A stretch of 44,971 bases of DNA from Bacteroidales bacterium UBA6445 (lineage in GTDB: Bacteria; Bacteroidota; Bacteroidia; Bacteroidales; UBA932), in contig DJOF01000012.1 in assembly GCA_002439585.1 (NCBI GenBank), forward strand, positions 1-44,971, given 5' to 3'. Shown here piece by piece: positions 1-8,659 of the stretch. The notes beneath the pieces are model-generated. The model saw nothing but the letters and a program-made list of their open reading frames with translations, did no database searches and had not been told where the DNA came from. Made by a program: the position numbers and the translations under genes. Each line of letters begins with the position of its first letter. The first letter of the stretch is position 1.

Positions 1-1
1 G

Positions 2-1363
2 ATAGGCTATGCGCTGTTCTATTTCGTAAGGAAGAATTTCAGCATTACGATGCCGGCCTTAGAGGCGGAATTAGGCATCAGCAAAGTACGGCTCGGACTG
101 TTCCTCACCCTCAACGGTATCATATACGGTGTGTCGCGCTTCGTGAACGGATTCCTTGCCGACAGGGTTAGCCGCAAGCTGATGATGGCTGCCGGGCTTC
201 TACTCTCTGCTATCGCGAACCTGCTGATAGGCTTCAGCCCGGAGATGAACGGCCTATTCAATTTCCTCGACACCGAAGGCAAGGCCACTACGGGCATGAT
301 AATCTTTATCGGAAGTCTCTGGCTGATAAACGGATATACGCAGGGTATGGGTTATCCGCCATGCGGAAGCCTGATGGCTCATTGGATAAGGCCGTCCGAA
401 CTTGCCACTAAGCAGTCCATCTGGAACAGTTCACATTCCATCGGAGCTGGCCTCGTCGCCATGCTTTGCGGAAGCTTTATTCTTCAGAGATTTACATATG
501 CCGCATGGCAGTGGTGTTTCTTCATACCGGCGATACTTGCAATCGGAGGTGCTGCACTTCTGTTCTTCGGCCTCAAGGACACACCGTCATCAGTAGGACT
601 ACCTGACCCAGACGAGCTTGACAGTACGGAAAATGCTACACCGCATCACTCTGAGGAAGACAAGGCTTTCGAGAAAAAGGCCTACAGAATATTGGTAAAA
701 GAGATGGTCTTCCGCAATCCCGTAATCTGGATACTCGCAATCGCCAATTTCTGCGTCTACGTGATAAGATTCACAATCCTTGACTGGGGAGCGACATTTC
801 TGACCCAGGACCGTGGACTTGACATCCAGACAGCATCGACAGTTGTAGCAGCCTCGGAGATTGTCGGTGGTATCATAGGCACCCTGCTTGCAGGTTGGGC
901 AACTGACAGATTCTTCGGAAGCAGGGCACACAGGACCTGCCTTGTGGGAGTTGCAGGCGCCACTTTGTGCTTTGTGGCATTTTGGCTGCTACCAAAGGGG
1001 ATGAACACCCTCGCAATAGCGGCAATAATCATGGCAAGTTTCTTCGTGTATATGCCTCAGGCTCTTATCGGGATTGCTTGCTCCAACCAGGCCACAAAGA
1101 GAGTAGCAGCCTCGGCCAACGGAATGGCCGGTATCTTCGGCTATGCCAGTACGACAGTTTCCGGACTCGCCTTCGGTGCCATTGCCGACAGTTTCGGATG
1201 GAATTCAGTATTTGAGATCGCAATTATATTCGGCATTGCCGGCATAGCAGCTCTGGCTTTCATCTGGAACAGGCCAGCCGATGGTTATGCAAAAGCTGAC
1301 AAGCTGCTGCTCCTACGGCAAGACAACAAACTGCTCCTACGGCAAGACAAAAGTGAGGCTTAG
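2..1363 (+). CDS. Organophosphate:phosphate antiporter, GlpT-like (5' end outside window)
   Basis: This inner-membrane major-facilitator protein of the organophosphate:phosphate antiporter (OPA) family exchanges sugar or glycerol phosphates for phosphate. The reading frame is open from base 2 and the first visible residues (YALFYFVRKNFSITMP) match the GlpT/UhpT N-terminal helix with its substrate-binding arginine, so the true start lies upstream and the ATG at 50 is internal. A second key arginine is visible in VIRFTILDWGATFL. About 453 residues are present, near full length, with roughly 11-12 hydrophobic segments and an acidic, charged loop in the middle. Glycerol-3-phosphate is the likeliest substrate, but hexose phosphate or phosphoglycerate cannot be excluded. 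The last 18 residues contain an 8-codon tandem duplication (LLLRQDNK, then LLLRQDK) that looks like recent slippage rather than functional sequence. Confidence 0.85.
   Translation: MGYALFYFVRKNFSITMPALEAELGISKVRLGLFLTLNGIIYGVSRFVNGFLADRVSRKLMMAAGLLLSAIANLLIGFSPEMNGLFNFLDTEGKATTGMIIFIGSLWLINGYTQGMGYPPCGSLMAHWIRPSELATKQSIWNSSHSIGAGLVAMLCGSFILQRFTYAAWQWCFFIPAILAIGGAALLFFGLKDTPSSVGLPDPDELDSTENATPHHSEEDKAFEKKAYRILVKEMVFRNPVIWILAIANFCVYVIRFTILDWGATFLTQDRGLDIQTASTVVAASEIVGGIIGTLLAGWATDRFFGSRAHRTCLVGVAGATLCFVAFWLLPKGMNTLAIAAIIMASFFVYMPQALIGIACSNQATKRVAASANGMAGIFGYASTTVSGLAFGAIADSFGWNSVFEIAIIFGIAGIAALAFIWNRPADGYAKADKLLLLRQDNKLLLRQDKSEA
1307..1350. repeat. Tandem duplication, period 24, at the 3' end of the antiporter gene
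   Basis: A 20-base identical unit (CTGCTCCTACGGCAAGACAA) occurs at 1307-1326 and again at 1331-1350. The period is 24 bases, so it adds eight codons in frame just before the stop. Confidence 0.9.
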
Positions 1364-1381
1364 ACCGATAATGCCGATAGA

Positions 1382-1438
1382 CTTGACTATACTTGAAGGC
1401 CTGCAAGACCCTTGACTATACTTGAGGCCTGTAAGACC
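1382..1438. repeat. Tandem duplication, period 29, between convergent genes
   Basis: Two near-identical copies of a 28-29 base unit beginning CTTGACTATACTTGA lie at 1382-1410 and 1411-1438. They differ by one missing A and one C/T change. They sit between the antiporter stop and the HAD phosphatase stop. No hairpin with a T-run is visible, so this is not an obvious terminator. Confidence 0.9.
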
Positions 1439-1467
1439 AGAGCTATACACATAAGAATATGACGCCT

Positions 1468-2172
1468 CTACACAAGCAGGGACGGCAATTCAGAAATAGA
1501 TGACAGGCGGTACAAGCCGGGATGTTGGTATTCGTCTATGATTTCATGCTTCCAGGTCTCCGCAACAGGGATATACACTCCCTTTCCACCGAGACGGAGT
1601 ACAGGATCGATGTCCGACTTGAAAGAATTGCCGACCATCAGCATCTCTGCTGGAACGATACCGAGCCGCCTGCAAAGGTCAGAATACTGGGTACCAGTCT
1701 TCTCGTAGACCACATCAGTCACATCAAAATAGTGGGAAAGGCCTGAACGTTCTATCTTGCCATTCTGTTCGAGCAGGTCACCCTTGGTCAGCAGGGCCAT
1801 TGTAAACTTTCGGGATTCCCTAATCGCTGAAAGAGCAGCCTCAACACCAGGAAGAGGCACGGCCGGATTACTGAGTATCCTGCGTCCATATGCTACAATG
1901 GAGCCGATGATATCCGCGCTTACCTTACCCCCGCTTACACGTATCGCAGTCTCGACCATTGATATGATGAAAGCTTTTGTACCGTATCCGAGTTCGGCAA
2001 TATTGGCCATCTCTGTTCTATAAAGTTCCTCTTCAAGATGCTCTGGAGTACCGTAGGCCGAGAGAGTCGAATAAAAATGAGCCTCTGCATCACGAAAGAG
2101 CGGCTCATTGCTCCACAGAGTGTCGTCCGCATCGAAAACGACGGCTTTTATGTTAGTAATTTTATCATTCAT
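1468..2172 (-). CDS. HAD-superfamily phosphatase (YjjG-like)
   Basis: A 234-residue cytosolic haloacid dehalogenase-family hydrolase that probably removes phosphate from a small metabolite. The four HAD motifs are visible: the nucleophile motif VFDADDTLW near residue 12, LLTKGD (motif II) in the middle, a conserved lysine region (YEKTGTQY), and GNSFKSDIDP (motif IV) near residue 178. A helical cap domain lies between motifs I and II, as in the HAD-IA group. The substrate cannot be read from sequence; nucleotidase YjjG and phosphoglycolate phosphatase are relatives. It lies 80 bases downstream of xth on the same strand and may be the last gene of a cysS-xth-HAD transcript. Confidence 0.8.
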   Translation of the reverse strand: MNDKITNIKAVVFDADDTLWSNEPLFRDAEAHFYSTLSAYGTPEHLEEELYRTEMANIAELGYGTKAFIISMVETAIRVSGGKVSADIIGSIVAYGRRILSNPAVPLPGVEAALSAIRESRKFTMALLTKGDLLEQNGKIERSGLSHYFDVTDVVYEKTGTQYSDLCRRLGIVPAEMLMVGNSFKSDIDPVLRLGGKGVYIPVAETWKHEIIDEYQHPGLYRLSSISELPSLLV

Positions 2173-2252
2173 AACTTGTATACAGCATTCTTGAGTAAGA
2201 AGTTGTTTAATTAAATCTCAAACAGAGTCTAAAGACTCATGCACAATTGGTA

Positions 2253-3005
2253 TCATATATCAAGATCCAGCTCGACCGGACAATGGTCAGAACCGTAGAT
2301 CTCATTGTGTATCTCGGCTCCTTGTATTCGGCTTTGCAGGGATTTCGACACCAAGAAATAATCTATACGCCAGCCTGCATTCCTCTCCCTTGCAGAGAAA
2401 CGGTACGACCACCACGAATATTTGACAGTATCTGGATTAAGCATACGCCATGTGTCGATAAAGCCTGCATTAAGCAGCTCTGAGAACTTTGCCCTCTCCT
2501 CATCAGTAAATCCGGCATTCCTTCTATTGGAAGAAGGATTCTTGATATCTATCTCCTCATGGGCCACATTCATATCACCGCAGATAACCACACCTTTCCT
2601 TGCCGCAAGGCCGCATACATAGCCTCTGAAGTCATCTTCCCATTGCATACGGTAGTCAAGCCTCCTTAAGCCGTCCTGAGAATTGGGGACATACACACAG
2701 ACGAGGTAGAAATCAGGAAATTCCATTGTAATCACGCGTCCCTCGTGATCATGCATATCTATCCCCATGTCCATAACAACATCAAGGGGTTTGACACGAG
2801 TGTATATGGCTGTACCGGAATACCCTTTCTTGTCGGCATAGTTCCACCATGATTCATAGCCGTCAAATGTGAGGTTGAGCTGTCCTTCCTGCATCTTAGT
2901 CTCCTGGAGGCAGAAGACATCGGCATCCAAGGCCTTGAAAGAATCGGCAAAACCTTTACCGACACAGGCTCTAAGCCCGTTTACATTCCAAGATACAAGT
3001 TTCAT
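2253..3005 (-). CDS. xth: Exodeoxyribonuclease III
   Basis: A DNA-repair nuclease of the exonuclease III / AP endonuclease family that cleaves at abasic sites and degrades 3' ends of duplex DNA. Conserved elements run in order: SWNVNGLRA at the N-terminus, the metal-binding LQETKM, CGDMNVAHEEIDIKNP with the catalytic Asp/Asn pair, the Trp/Tyr-rich RFSARERNAGWRIDYF segment, and the terminal GSDHCPVELDLD with the catalytic Asp-His. The frame is open further upstream to 3038, but starting at 3005 gives the canonical MKLVSWNVNGLRA and avoids overlap with cysS, leaving 7 bases between them. The length of 250 residues is normal for the family. Confidence 0.93.
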   Translation of the reverse strand: MKLVSWNVNGLRACVGKGFADSFKALDADVFCLQETKMQEGQLNLTFDGYESWWNYADKKGYSGTAIYTRVKPLDVVMDMGIDMHDHEGRVITMEFPDFYLVCVYVPNSQDGLRRLDYRMQWEDDFRGYVCGLAARKGVVICGDMNVAHEEIDIKNPSSNRRNAGFTDEERAKFSELLNAGFIDTWRMLNPDTVKYSWWSYRFSARERNAGWRIDYFLVSKSLQSRIQGAEIHNEIYGSDHCPVELDLDI

Positions 3006-3012
3006 TGCACTA

Positions 3013-4578
3013 TTATTCGATTGTCCATTCCGCCCCATCCTTGGTATCCTTCACTACTATGCCAAGGGACTTCAGATGGTCTCGGATACTGTCACTGACA
3101 GCCCAGTTCTTGGCTTCCTTGGCCCTTGCACGCTCTTCTATCACCATATCCATGAGGCCTGCTATCGTCTTGCCAGCCTTACCACTATCGGACGACTCAT
3201 CCTCAAGGCCGAGAACACCATATACTATGTCATCGAAAAGACGCTGGAGCGTGGCAATGTCCCCTTTGCCGAGACTGCCCTTGTGCTCTTTCTCAGAATT
3301 GACAAGGCGCACAGCCTCAAAAAGATGCGACAGTGCGACAGAAGTATTGAGGTCATCACATAAAGCATTGTACACACCGTCAAATATGTCTTTCACTGCT
3401 TGGCTCTCGGCAGGGCATGTATCGGGCGCAATATCATCAAGGAATTCCCCGTATTTCAACTCCCAGGCTGGGTCTCCTTCCTTACCTTTCACCTTGTCAG
3501 CAGCGCCTGAAGCAAGGAAAAGAGCACGAAGGTCAGCCGCTGCCGCCATTATCCTCTTGTAACCTTTCTCGGCTGCCTGAAGCGCCTCATTGGAGAAATC
3601 AAGAGTGCTTCTGTAGTGTGCCTGAAGTATGAAAAACCTTACTGTCATAGGTGAATATGCCCTCTCAAGTGCAGGATGATCTCCGCTGAAAAGCTGAGGC
3701 AGCGTTATGAAATTACCCAGAGACTTGCCCATCTTCTGTCCGTTGATCGTGATCATGTTGTTGTGCACCCAGTAGTGCACACCCTGAGTACCTCTGGAAG
3801 CAACGTTCTGGGCGATCTCGCATTCGTGATGAGGGAACATAAGGTCAATGCCGCCACCATGTATGTCGAATTCCTTTCCGAGATATTTCTCACCCATGAC
3901 AGAGCATTCGAGATGCCATCCAGGGAATCCTTCTCCCCATGGAGACGGCCACTTCATTATATGTTGGGGTTCTGCCTTTTTCCAAAGGGCAAAATCATAC
4001 GGAGCATGCTTGTCACTTTGTCCGTCAAGGGAACGCGTTCCTTCCCTCGTATCGTCGAGGGTACGTCCGGACAATATGCCGTAATGGTATTTCTTGTTGT
4101 ATTTCTCAACATCAAAATACACTGAGCCGTTGCTGACATAGGCATATCCGGCATCAATGATCTTCTTGATAGTCTCTATCTGCTCGATTATGTGCCCAGA
4201 AGCCCTCGGCTCTATGGAAGGTGGGGCAACATTGAGCATTCTCATGGCCTCATGGTAGCGGAATGTATAAGTCTGCACGACTTCCATCGGCTCAAGCTGC
4301 TCCAGTCGGGCTTTCTTGGCGATCTTGTCCTCACCTTCGTCAGCATCATGTTCAAGATGGCCGACATCGGTAATGTTCCTTACATAACGCACCTTGTATC
4401 CGAGATGTTGTAACAGCCTTGACAGCACGTCATAGGTAACGCCCGGCCTTGCATGGCCGAGATGAGCGTCTCCATAGACGGTCGGACCACAGACATACAT
4501 ACCGACATGCCCCGGATGGACGGGAACAAACAGCTCTTTCTTGTGCGTAAGAGTATTGGTAAGAAACAAGTCTCTCAT
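3013..4578 (-). CDS. cysS: Cysteinyl-tRNA synthetase
   Basis: A class I aminoacyl-tRNA synthetase that charges tRNA-Cys. The zinc-site cysteine and HIGH-like motif are visible at YVCGPTVYGDAHLGHARP near residue 29. Further zinc ligands are in GWHLECSVMGEKYLG and FPHHECEIAQ, and the KMSKS loop is present as GQKMGKSLGN near residue 282. The C-terminal helical anticodon-binding domain and tail follow. At 521 residues it is slightly longer than the E. coli enzyme (461), through insertions in the middle and C-terminal parts. It is divergent from mraZ, with 211 bases between the starts, and is the first gene of the minus-strand group with xth. Confidence 0.96.
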   Translation of the reverse strand: MRDLFLTNTLTHKKELFVPVHPGHVGMYVCGPTVYGDAHLGHARPGVTYDVLSRLLQHLGYKVRYVRNITDVGHLEHDADEGEDKIAKKARLEQLEPMEVVQTYTFRYHEAMRMLNVAPPSIEPRASGHIIEQIETIKKIIDAGYAYVSNGSVYFDVEKYNKKYHYGILSGRTLDDTREGTRSLDGQSDKHAPYDFALWKKAEPQHIMKWPSPWGEGFPGWHLECSVMGEKYLGKEFDIHGGGIDLMFPHHECEIAQNVASRGTQGVHYWVHNNMITINGQKMGKSLGNFITLPQLFSGDHPALERAYSPMTVRFFILQAHYRSTLDFSNEALQAAEKGYKRIMAAAADLRALFLASGAADKVKGKEGDPAWELKYGEFLDDIAPDTCPAESQAVKDIFDGVYNALCDDLNTSVALSHLFEAVRLVNSEKEHKGSLGKGDIATLQRLFDDIVYGVLGLEDESSDSGKAGKTIAGLMDMVIEERARAKEAKNWAVSDSIRDHLKSLGIVVKDTKDGAEWTIE

Positions 4579-4704
4579 AACTGTAAAATCAAATAATCTT
4601 GCTAATTTATAAAATTATGACGAAAGAGCAAGGCCCGTATTTTCCGATACCACCGATGCCATTCCGCATCTTTCGTATGGTTGAAAAAGTCGAAATCTAC
4701 ATAG

Positions 4705-4727
4705 TGGAAAATATTGGAATAAAGTGG
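4705..4727 (+). promoter_or_regulatory. Probable MraZ operator: three TGG boxes at 10-base period
   Basis: TGG occurs at 4705-4707, 4715-4717 and 4725-4727, exactly 10 bases apart, within the similar units AGTGGAAAAT, ATTGGAATAA and AGTGGAGTAA. MraZ from other bacteria binds direct repeats of a GTGG/TGGG core at about one helical turn upstream of its own gene. The third box occupies the place where the -33 element of the mraZ promoter would lie. Binding here is an inference from this spacing and position. Confidence 0.65.
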
Positions 4728-4748
4728 AGTAAAATGTAAAAGTTTCAC

Positions 4749-4756
4749 TATCTTTG
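4749..4756 (+). promoter_or_regulatory. -7 promoter element of the dcw cluster
   Basis: TATCTTTG matches the Bacteroidota -7 consensus TAnnTTTG. It lies 33 bases before the mraZ ATG. There is no TTTG at the -33 position; that place is taken by the third TGG box, which suggests a promoter that depends on, or is controlled by, a bound protein. Confidence 0.6.
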
Positions 4757-4789
4757 CGCTTTGAGAGAAGATAGTTGCAGAGAACTGGC

Positions 4790-5245
4790 ATGGTGACATT
4801 TATCGGGGAATATACGGCTAAGACAGACGACAAGGGAAGGATTGTATTTCCCTCGGCGTTAAAAGCTTGTATGGGCTCCGGAGAAGACTTGAGATTTGTC
4901 GTACGAAAAGACATGTTCGAGGATTGTCTTGAGATGTACACCTTCGAGGAGTGGGAAAGGATCAGCACGGAAGTAAAATCCAAACTTGATCCATTCAACA
5001 GAGAGCATGCCAGGTTCTGGAGAGAGTTCACGAGAGACCGTGCAGTGGTTGCCCCAGACGGTAAACTGGGACGCATCACCATACCGCGCAAACTCTTGGA
5101 AGCAATAGGCGTGACCAAAGAAGTCGTGTTCTCTGGAAACGACTATAAGATTGAGATCTGGGACAAGGATAAATTTGCCGGAAGCCGGCTCCCGGACGAT
5201 GAATACATCGCAATCGCGGAGAGGCTGTCCCGGCAGCAGGGATAG
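4790..5245 (+). CDS. mraZ: Transcriptional regulator MraZ
   Basis: First gene of the division and cell-wall cluster. MraZ is a ring-forming DNA-binding protein of the AbrB-like fold that represses or tunes its own operon. Both family repeats are visible: KTDDKGRIVFPSALK near residue 11 and GKLGRITIPRKLLEAIG near residue 90, each with the D..GR signature. The length is 151 residues. A TTG at 4775 would add five residues, but the ATG at 4790 places the N-terminus (MVTFIGEYTAK) as in known MraZ proteins, so I chose it. Three TGG boxes upstream fit autoregulation. The stop is six bases from the rsmH start. Confidence 0.93.
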   Translation: MVTFIGEYTAKTDDKGRIVFPSALKACMGSGEDLRFVVRKDMFEDCLEMYTFEEWERISTEVKSKLDPFNREHARFWREFTRDRAVVAPDGKLGRITIPRKLLEAIGVTKEVVFSGNDYKIEIWDKDKFAGSRLPDDEYIAIAERLSRQQG

Positions 5246-5251
5246 CGAGCA

Positions 5252-6205
5252 ATGTCTGTATATCATACGCCCGTTCTTTTAGAAGAAAGCCTGTCAGGGC
5301 TGATAACAAACACGTCAGGCTTGTATATTGATGCGACCTTCGGAGGCGGAGGCCATTCTGCTGGCATACTGTCCCGTCTCTCACCAGAGGGCAGGCTGAT
5401 TGCTTTCGATAGAGACAGCGATGCCATTGCCAACAAGCCGGACGATCCAAGGATCACCCTCATTCACGCCAATTTCAGATATATCTACAATTTTCTGCTA
5501 TACAGGGCTTGGCAAGAGACAGGCTCGGCCTCTGGGATGCAAGGAGCTGACGGCATTCTCGCTGACCTTGGTGTATCGTCCCACCAGTTCGACACGGCAG
5601 AGAGGGGTTTCTCTTTCCGATTCGATGCTCCGCTTGACATGAGGATGAACAAGGAGGCATCTTCAACGGCCGCAGATATTGTCAACGACAGCCCCGTAGC
5701 AGAGCTCGTTACAATATTCCGCCTATACGGAGAGGTAGACAACGCAGCAAGGATGGCCGAGCTTATAGACAAGGCTCGTTCAAACGGACGCATAGCCACA
5801 ACTTTTGACCTCAACAAGGTACTTGAGCCAGCGCTACCCACATTTGCATCCCACAAAACTCTCGCTAAAGTATACCAGGCGCTCAGGATAGAGGTAAATC
5901 ATGAGATGAGGTCGCTGGAGAAATTTCTTGATGGTACAGTACGCTCTCTCAAGGAAGGAGGAAGAATAGCCGTCATCACATACCATTCATTGGAAGACAG
6001 GATGGTCAAGAATTTTTTTCGCAGCGGCAATATACGCGGTGATGTAGAGAAAGATAGTTTCGGTTGTCCCGTTGTCCCGTTCAAGGCAGTCACTCGCAAG
6101 CCTATTCTACCTCAAGAGAATGAAATATCCGCCAATACAAGGGCTCGCAGCGCGAAACTGAGGATAGCCGAACGGATCGGCAACGGCAAGGAGGACAGGC
6201 TATGA
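5252..6205 (+). CDS. rsmH: 16S rRNA (cytosine1402-N4)-methyltransferase
   Basis: RsmH (MraW) uses S-adenosylmethionine to methylate N4 of C1402 in the decoding centre of 16S rRNA. The glycine-rich SAM site DATFGGGGHSAGIL is at about residue 27. GILADLGVSSHQFD and FRFDAPLDMRMN follow, and ITYHSLEDRMVKNFF is near residue 230, all diagnostic of the family. The length of 317 residues is typical. Its TGA overlaps the ATG of the ftsL-like gene by four bases, implying translational coupling. Confidence 0.96.
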   Translation: MSVYHTPVLLEESLSGLITNTSGLYIDATFGGGGHSAGILSRLSPEGRLIAFDRDSDAIANKPDDPRITLIHANFRYIYNFLLYRAWQETGSASGMQGADGILADLGVSSHQFDTAERGFSFRFDAPLDMRMNKEASSTAADIVNDSPVAELVTIFRLYGEVDNAARMAELIDKARSNGRIATTFDLNKVLEPALPTFASHKTLAKVYQALRIEVNHEMRSLEKFLDGTVRSLKEGGRIAVITYHSLEDRMVKNFFRSGNIRGDVEKDSFGCPVVPFKAVTRKPILPQENEISANTRARSAKLRIAERIGNGKEDRL

Positions 6206-6552
6206 GTCTTAAGTCATTCTCAGCGACGCTCAGCAACGCCGTAAATGCATTTCTCCGAGGAGAACTTCTGATGAGGATCGGTTTCGACCGCTTCTTCATA
6301 CATGTTGCATATACATTTATGCTATTCTGGCTGATGATACTCTTCGACATAGCGATCGAGAACACCCTGACTAAAGTAGAGCGCAACAAGGCCATTCTCA
6401 ATGATCTTAAGATCTACCATACCGAGAAGAAAGTCCAGATTGTAAGCATGGACAGGATGACGACAACCGGAAAGAAACTTAAGGAAAGAGGCTCTGAAGT
6501 AGCCATGCCGGAAGAACCCTTATGCGCAATTAACGCCAAATCACGGGATTAG
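6202..6552 (+). CDS. FtsL-like division protein
   Basis: A 116-residue protein in the place that FtsL occupies in dcw clusters, between rsmH and ftsI. It has a short cytoplasmic N-terminus, one membrane segment at about residues 30-52 (FIHVAYTFMLFWLMILFDIAI), and then a periplasmic part rich in charged residues with heptad-like spacing (LTKVERNKAILNDLKIYHTEKK), as expected for the coiled coil that pairs with FtsQ and FtsB. Sequence similarity to E. coli FtsL is weak, so the call rests on position, size and topology. It overlaps rsmH by four bases and ends two bases before ftsI. Confidence 0.75.
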   Translation: MSLKSFSATLSNAVNAFLRGELLMRIGFDRFFIHVAYTFMLFWLMILFDIAIENTLTKVERNKAILNDLKIYHTEKKVQIVSMDRMTTTGKKLKERGSEVAMPEEPLCAINAKSRD

Positions 6553-6554
6553 GT

Positions 6555-8657
6555 ATGGGAAAGAAGATACAGACAGAAAAACAACCCTTCAACAAGGAGA
6601 GTTTCATAGTATGGTGCATATACATTTTTTTCACATTATGCTCTATCAGTATACTCGTTCGGATTGCCTATATACAGATCTCCCCATGGAAGAAAGATCC
6701 GCTGCTGGCATATTACAGAAGTTCAGACAAAAAGTCCGTACTCGAGCCCAACAGAGGCGCGATCCTCTCTATAGACGGAAAGCCCTTGGCTGTATCCGTA
6801 CCGATGTATCAGATCTATATGGACTGTACGGTACGCAAGGAGGAATTCAGGCTACATAAGAAAAAAGGGCCTGAAAAAGAGAGGGAATGGAGAGGCAAGG
6901 CAAAAGGACTCGCAAAAGGACTCGCCGCGATTTTCCCTTCAAAAAGCTCTGACTCATGGTACGACTTCATAATTGAGGGTAGAGAGAGGGGCAGACGATA
7001 CATCAGGATCGGAGACAATGTAGACCACGAGACTCTTCAGAAGCTAAAGGCGCTTCCACTCTTCAATGAAGGGGCCAACAAAGGAGGGCTCATCGAAAAG
7101 CACGTTGATACAAGGCAATATCCTTATGGGTCTCTGGCAAGACGTACTATCGGGTATGTAAGGACCAACAAAGTAGCGGACGCACGGAATGCCGTCGGGA
7201 TAGAAGGGAAATTCAACTACGTACTTCACGGCAAGGAAGGGCAGGAATGGCTTAAGAGAGTAGACGGGCGAAGCCGTATTGTCAACAGAGACAGTACCAG
7301 CACGGCTCCTGAAGATGGAAAAGACATAAGGACGACTCTTGATATCGACATTCAGGACATTGCAGATGATGCGCTCAGAAGCATGATCGCTGAAAACCCC
7401 AAAGTAGACGGAGGCTGCGCCGTGGTGATGGATGTTGAGAGCGGTGCGATCCGGGCCATGGTAAACCTGCAGAAAGACTCACTGACAGGAAGACTTGGAG
7501 AGACCACAAATATGGCCATCGGCAAAGCAGGAGAGCCCGGATCAATATTCAAGACTGCCATCCTCATGAGTCTTCTTGAAGACGGCAAGGTAAAGCTCTC
7601 TGACAAGATACCTACCAACCACGGCCGTCTCAAGTACTTCAGTCAAGACACGCATGTACCCGAATACGAGAAAAATTTCCATACCGACAAAATCTCTGTG
7701 ATGTACGGATTTGAGAAATCATTCAATTACGTATTCAGGAAGCTTGCTATAGACCATTACGGAGACAATCCAAAGAAACTCCTCGACAACCTATACCTAT
7801 ACAAGCTCGGAGAGACATACGACATTGACATTGACGGATTTGCCACCCCTGTACTCCCCTCCCCGTCTTCCAAGACATGGAGTGCCACAGACCTCGGCTC
7901 GGTAGCTATCGGCTATACTGTGGCCGAGACGCCTCTGCACATGCTGACATTCTACAATGCCATAGCAAACAAAGGGCGGATGATGAAGCCTTATCTCGTA
8001 GAAAGCATCGAGAGTAACGGCGATGTCGATGAAAGACGCGGCCCCTCTGTACTCAATGGGGCTATCTGCTCCAGAGCCACCGCCGACAGCCTGACAAAGG
8101 GTCTTATGAAGATTACCGAAGAAGGAACGGCAGCATACGGGCTGAAAGGGGCAAAATGCAAGGTTGCAGGCAAGACCGGCACAGCCCGAATGATTCAGGA
8201 CGGAAAGAATGCCATGAAAGGCAACCCCTACAGAAGAAAAGACGGCACAATACAGTATCAGGCTTCGTTCGTCGGCTTCTTTCCGGCTGACAAGCCGAAA
8301 TATTCGGCAATAGTAGTGGTATACTCTCACCCAGGACACGGTGTCCTCTTCGGAGGTTCTGTTCCTACCGCCGTATATAGGAAGATAGTTGACAATGTAT
8401 ACGCGATTGATCGCAGTGAGGGCGAGATTATAGAGAAAAAGGGAAGAATGCCGGAACTCTCCGTTGGAAAACCCGCGACAGCAGCAAGCGGGCATGTCCC
8501 CAACGTGCAAGGACTAGGACTTATGGAAGCTGCCTACGCAATTGAGACTGACGGATATATATGTTCCTATAGCGGCATGGGCCATGTAGTGAGCCAGAAC
8601 CCTGCACCAGGCACTAAATACGCCAAGGGCAATACTGTAAATATCAGACTGGAATAG
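6555..8657 (+). CDS. ftsI: Division-specific peptidoglycan transpeptidase (PBP3) with PASTA domain
   Basis: A class B penicillin-binding protein that cross-links septal peptidoglycan. A membrane anchor lies at residues 17-40, followed by a dimerisation/pedestal domain that includes the conserved LEPNRGAILSIDG. The catalytic motifs are all present: the serine motif SIFK at 330-333, SFN at 389-391 and KTG at 540-542. A C-terminal PASTA domain (about 640-700, NVQGLGLMEAAYAIETDGY) is present, unlike in the E. coli protein; such domains bind muropeptides or stabilise the fold. The length of 700 residues fits Bacteroidota FtsI. It lies between ftsL-like and murE, two bases from each. Confidence 0.93.
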   Translation: MGKKIQTEKQPFNKESFIVWCIYIFFTLCSISILVRIAYIQISPWKKDPLLAYYRSSDKKSVLEPNRGAILSIDGKPLAVSVPMYQIYMDCTVRKEEFRLHKKKGPEKEREWRGKAKGLAKGLAAIFPSKSSDSWYDFIIEGRERGRRYIRIGDNVDHETLQKLKALPLFNEGANKGGLIEKHVDTRQYPYGSLARRTIGYVRTNKVADARNAVGIEGKFNYVLHGKEGQEWLKRVDGRSRIVNRDSTSTAPEDGKDIRTTLDIDIQDIADDALRSMIAENPKVDGGCAVVMDVESGAIRAMVNLQKDSLTGRLGETTNMAIGKAGEPGSIFKTAILMSLLEDGKVKLSDKIPTNHGRLKYFSQDTHVPEYEKNFHTDKISVMYGFEKSFNYVFRKLAIDHYGDNPKKLLDNLYLYKLGETYDIDIDGFATPVLPSPSSKTWSATDLGSVAIGYTVAETPLHMLTFYNAIANKGRMMKPYLVESIESNGDVDERRGPSVLNGAICSRATADSLTKGLMKITEEGTAAYGLKGAKCKVAGKTGTARMIQDGKNAMKGNPYRRKDGTIQYQASFVGFFPADKPKYSAIVVVYSHPGHGVLFGGSVPTAVYRKIVDNVYAIDRSEGEIIEKKGRMPELSVGKPATAASGHVPNVQGLGLMEAAYAIETDGYICSYSGMGHVVSQNPAPGTKYAKGNTVNIRLE

Positions 8658-8659
8658 AT

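Noticed and set aside
3005..3562. A 185-codon plus-strand frame opposite cysS
   Set aside because: It is a shadow of the cysteinyl-tRNA synthetase C-terminal region; the translation is Ser/Arg/Ala-rich with no family match.
4615..5118. A 167-codon minus-strand frame overlapping mraZ and its promoter
   Set aside because: MraZ on the plus strand is unmistakable, and the minus-strand translation shows no domain.
7797..8510. A 237-codon open frame opposite ftsI
   Set aside because: It is antisense to the transpeptidase domain with intact catalytic motifs on the other strand; the translation is Cys- and Arg-rich and not protein-like.
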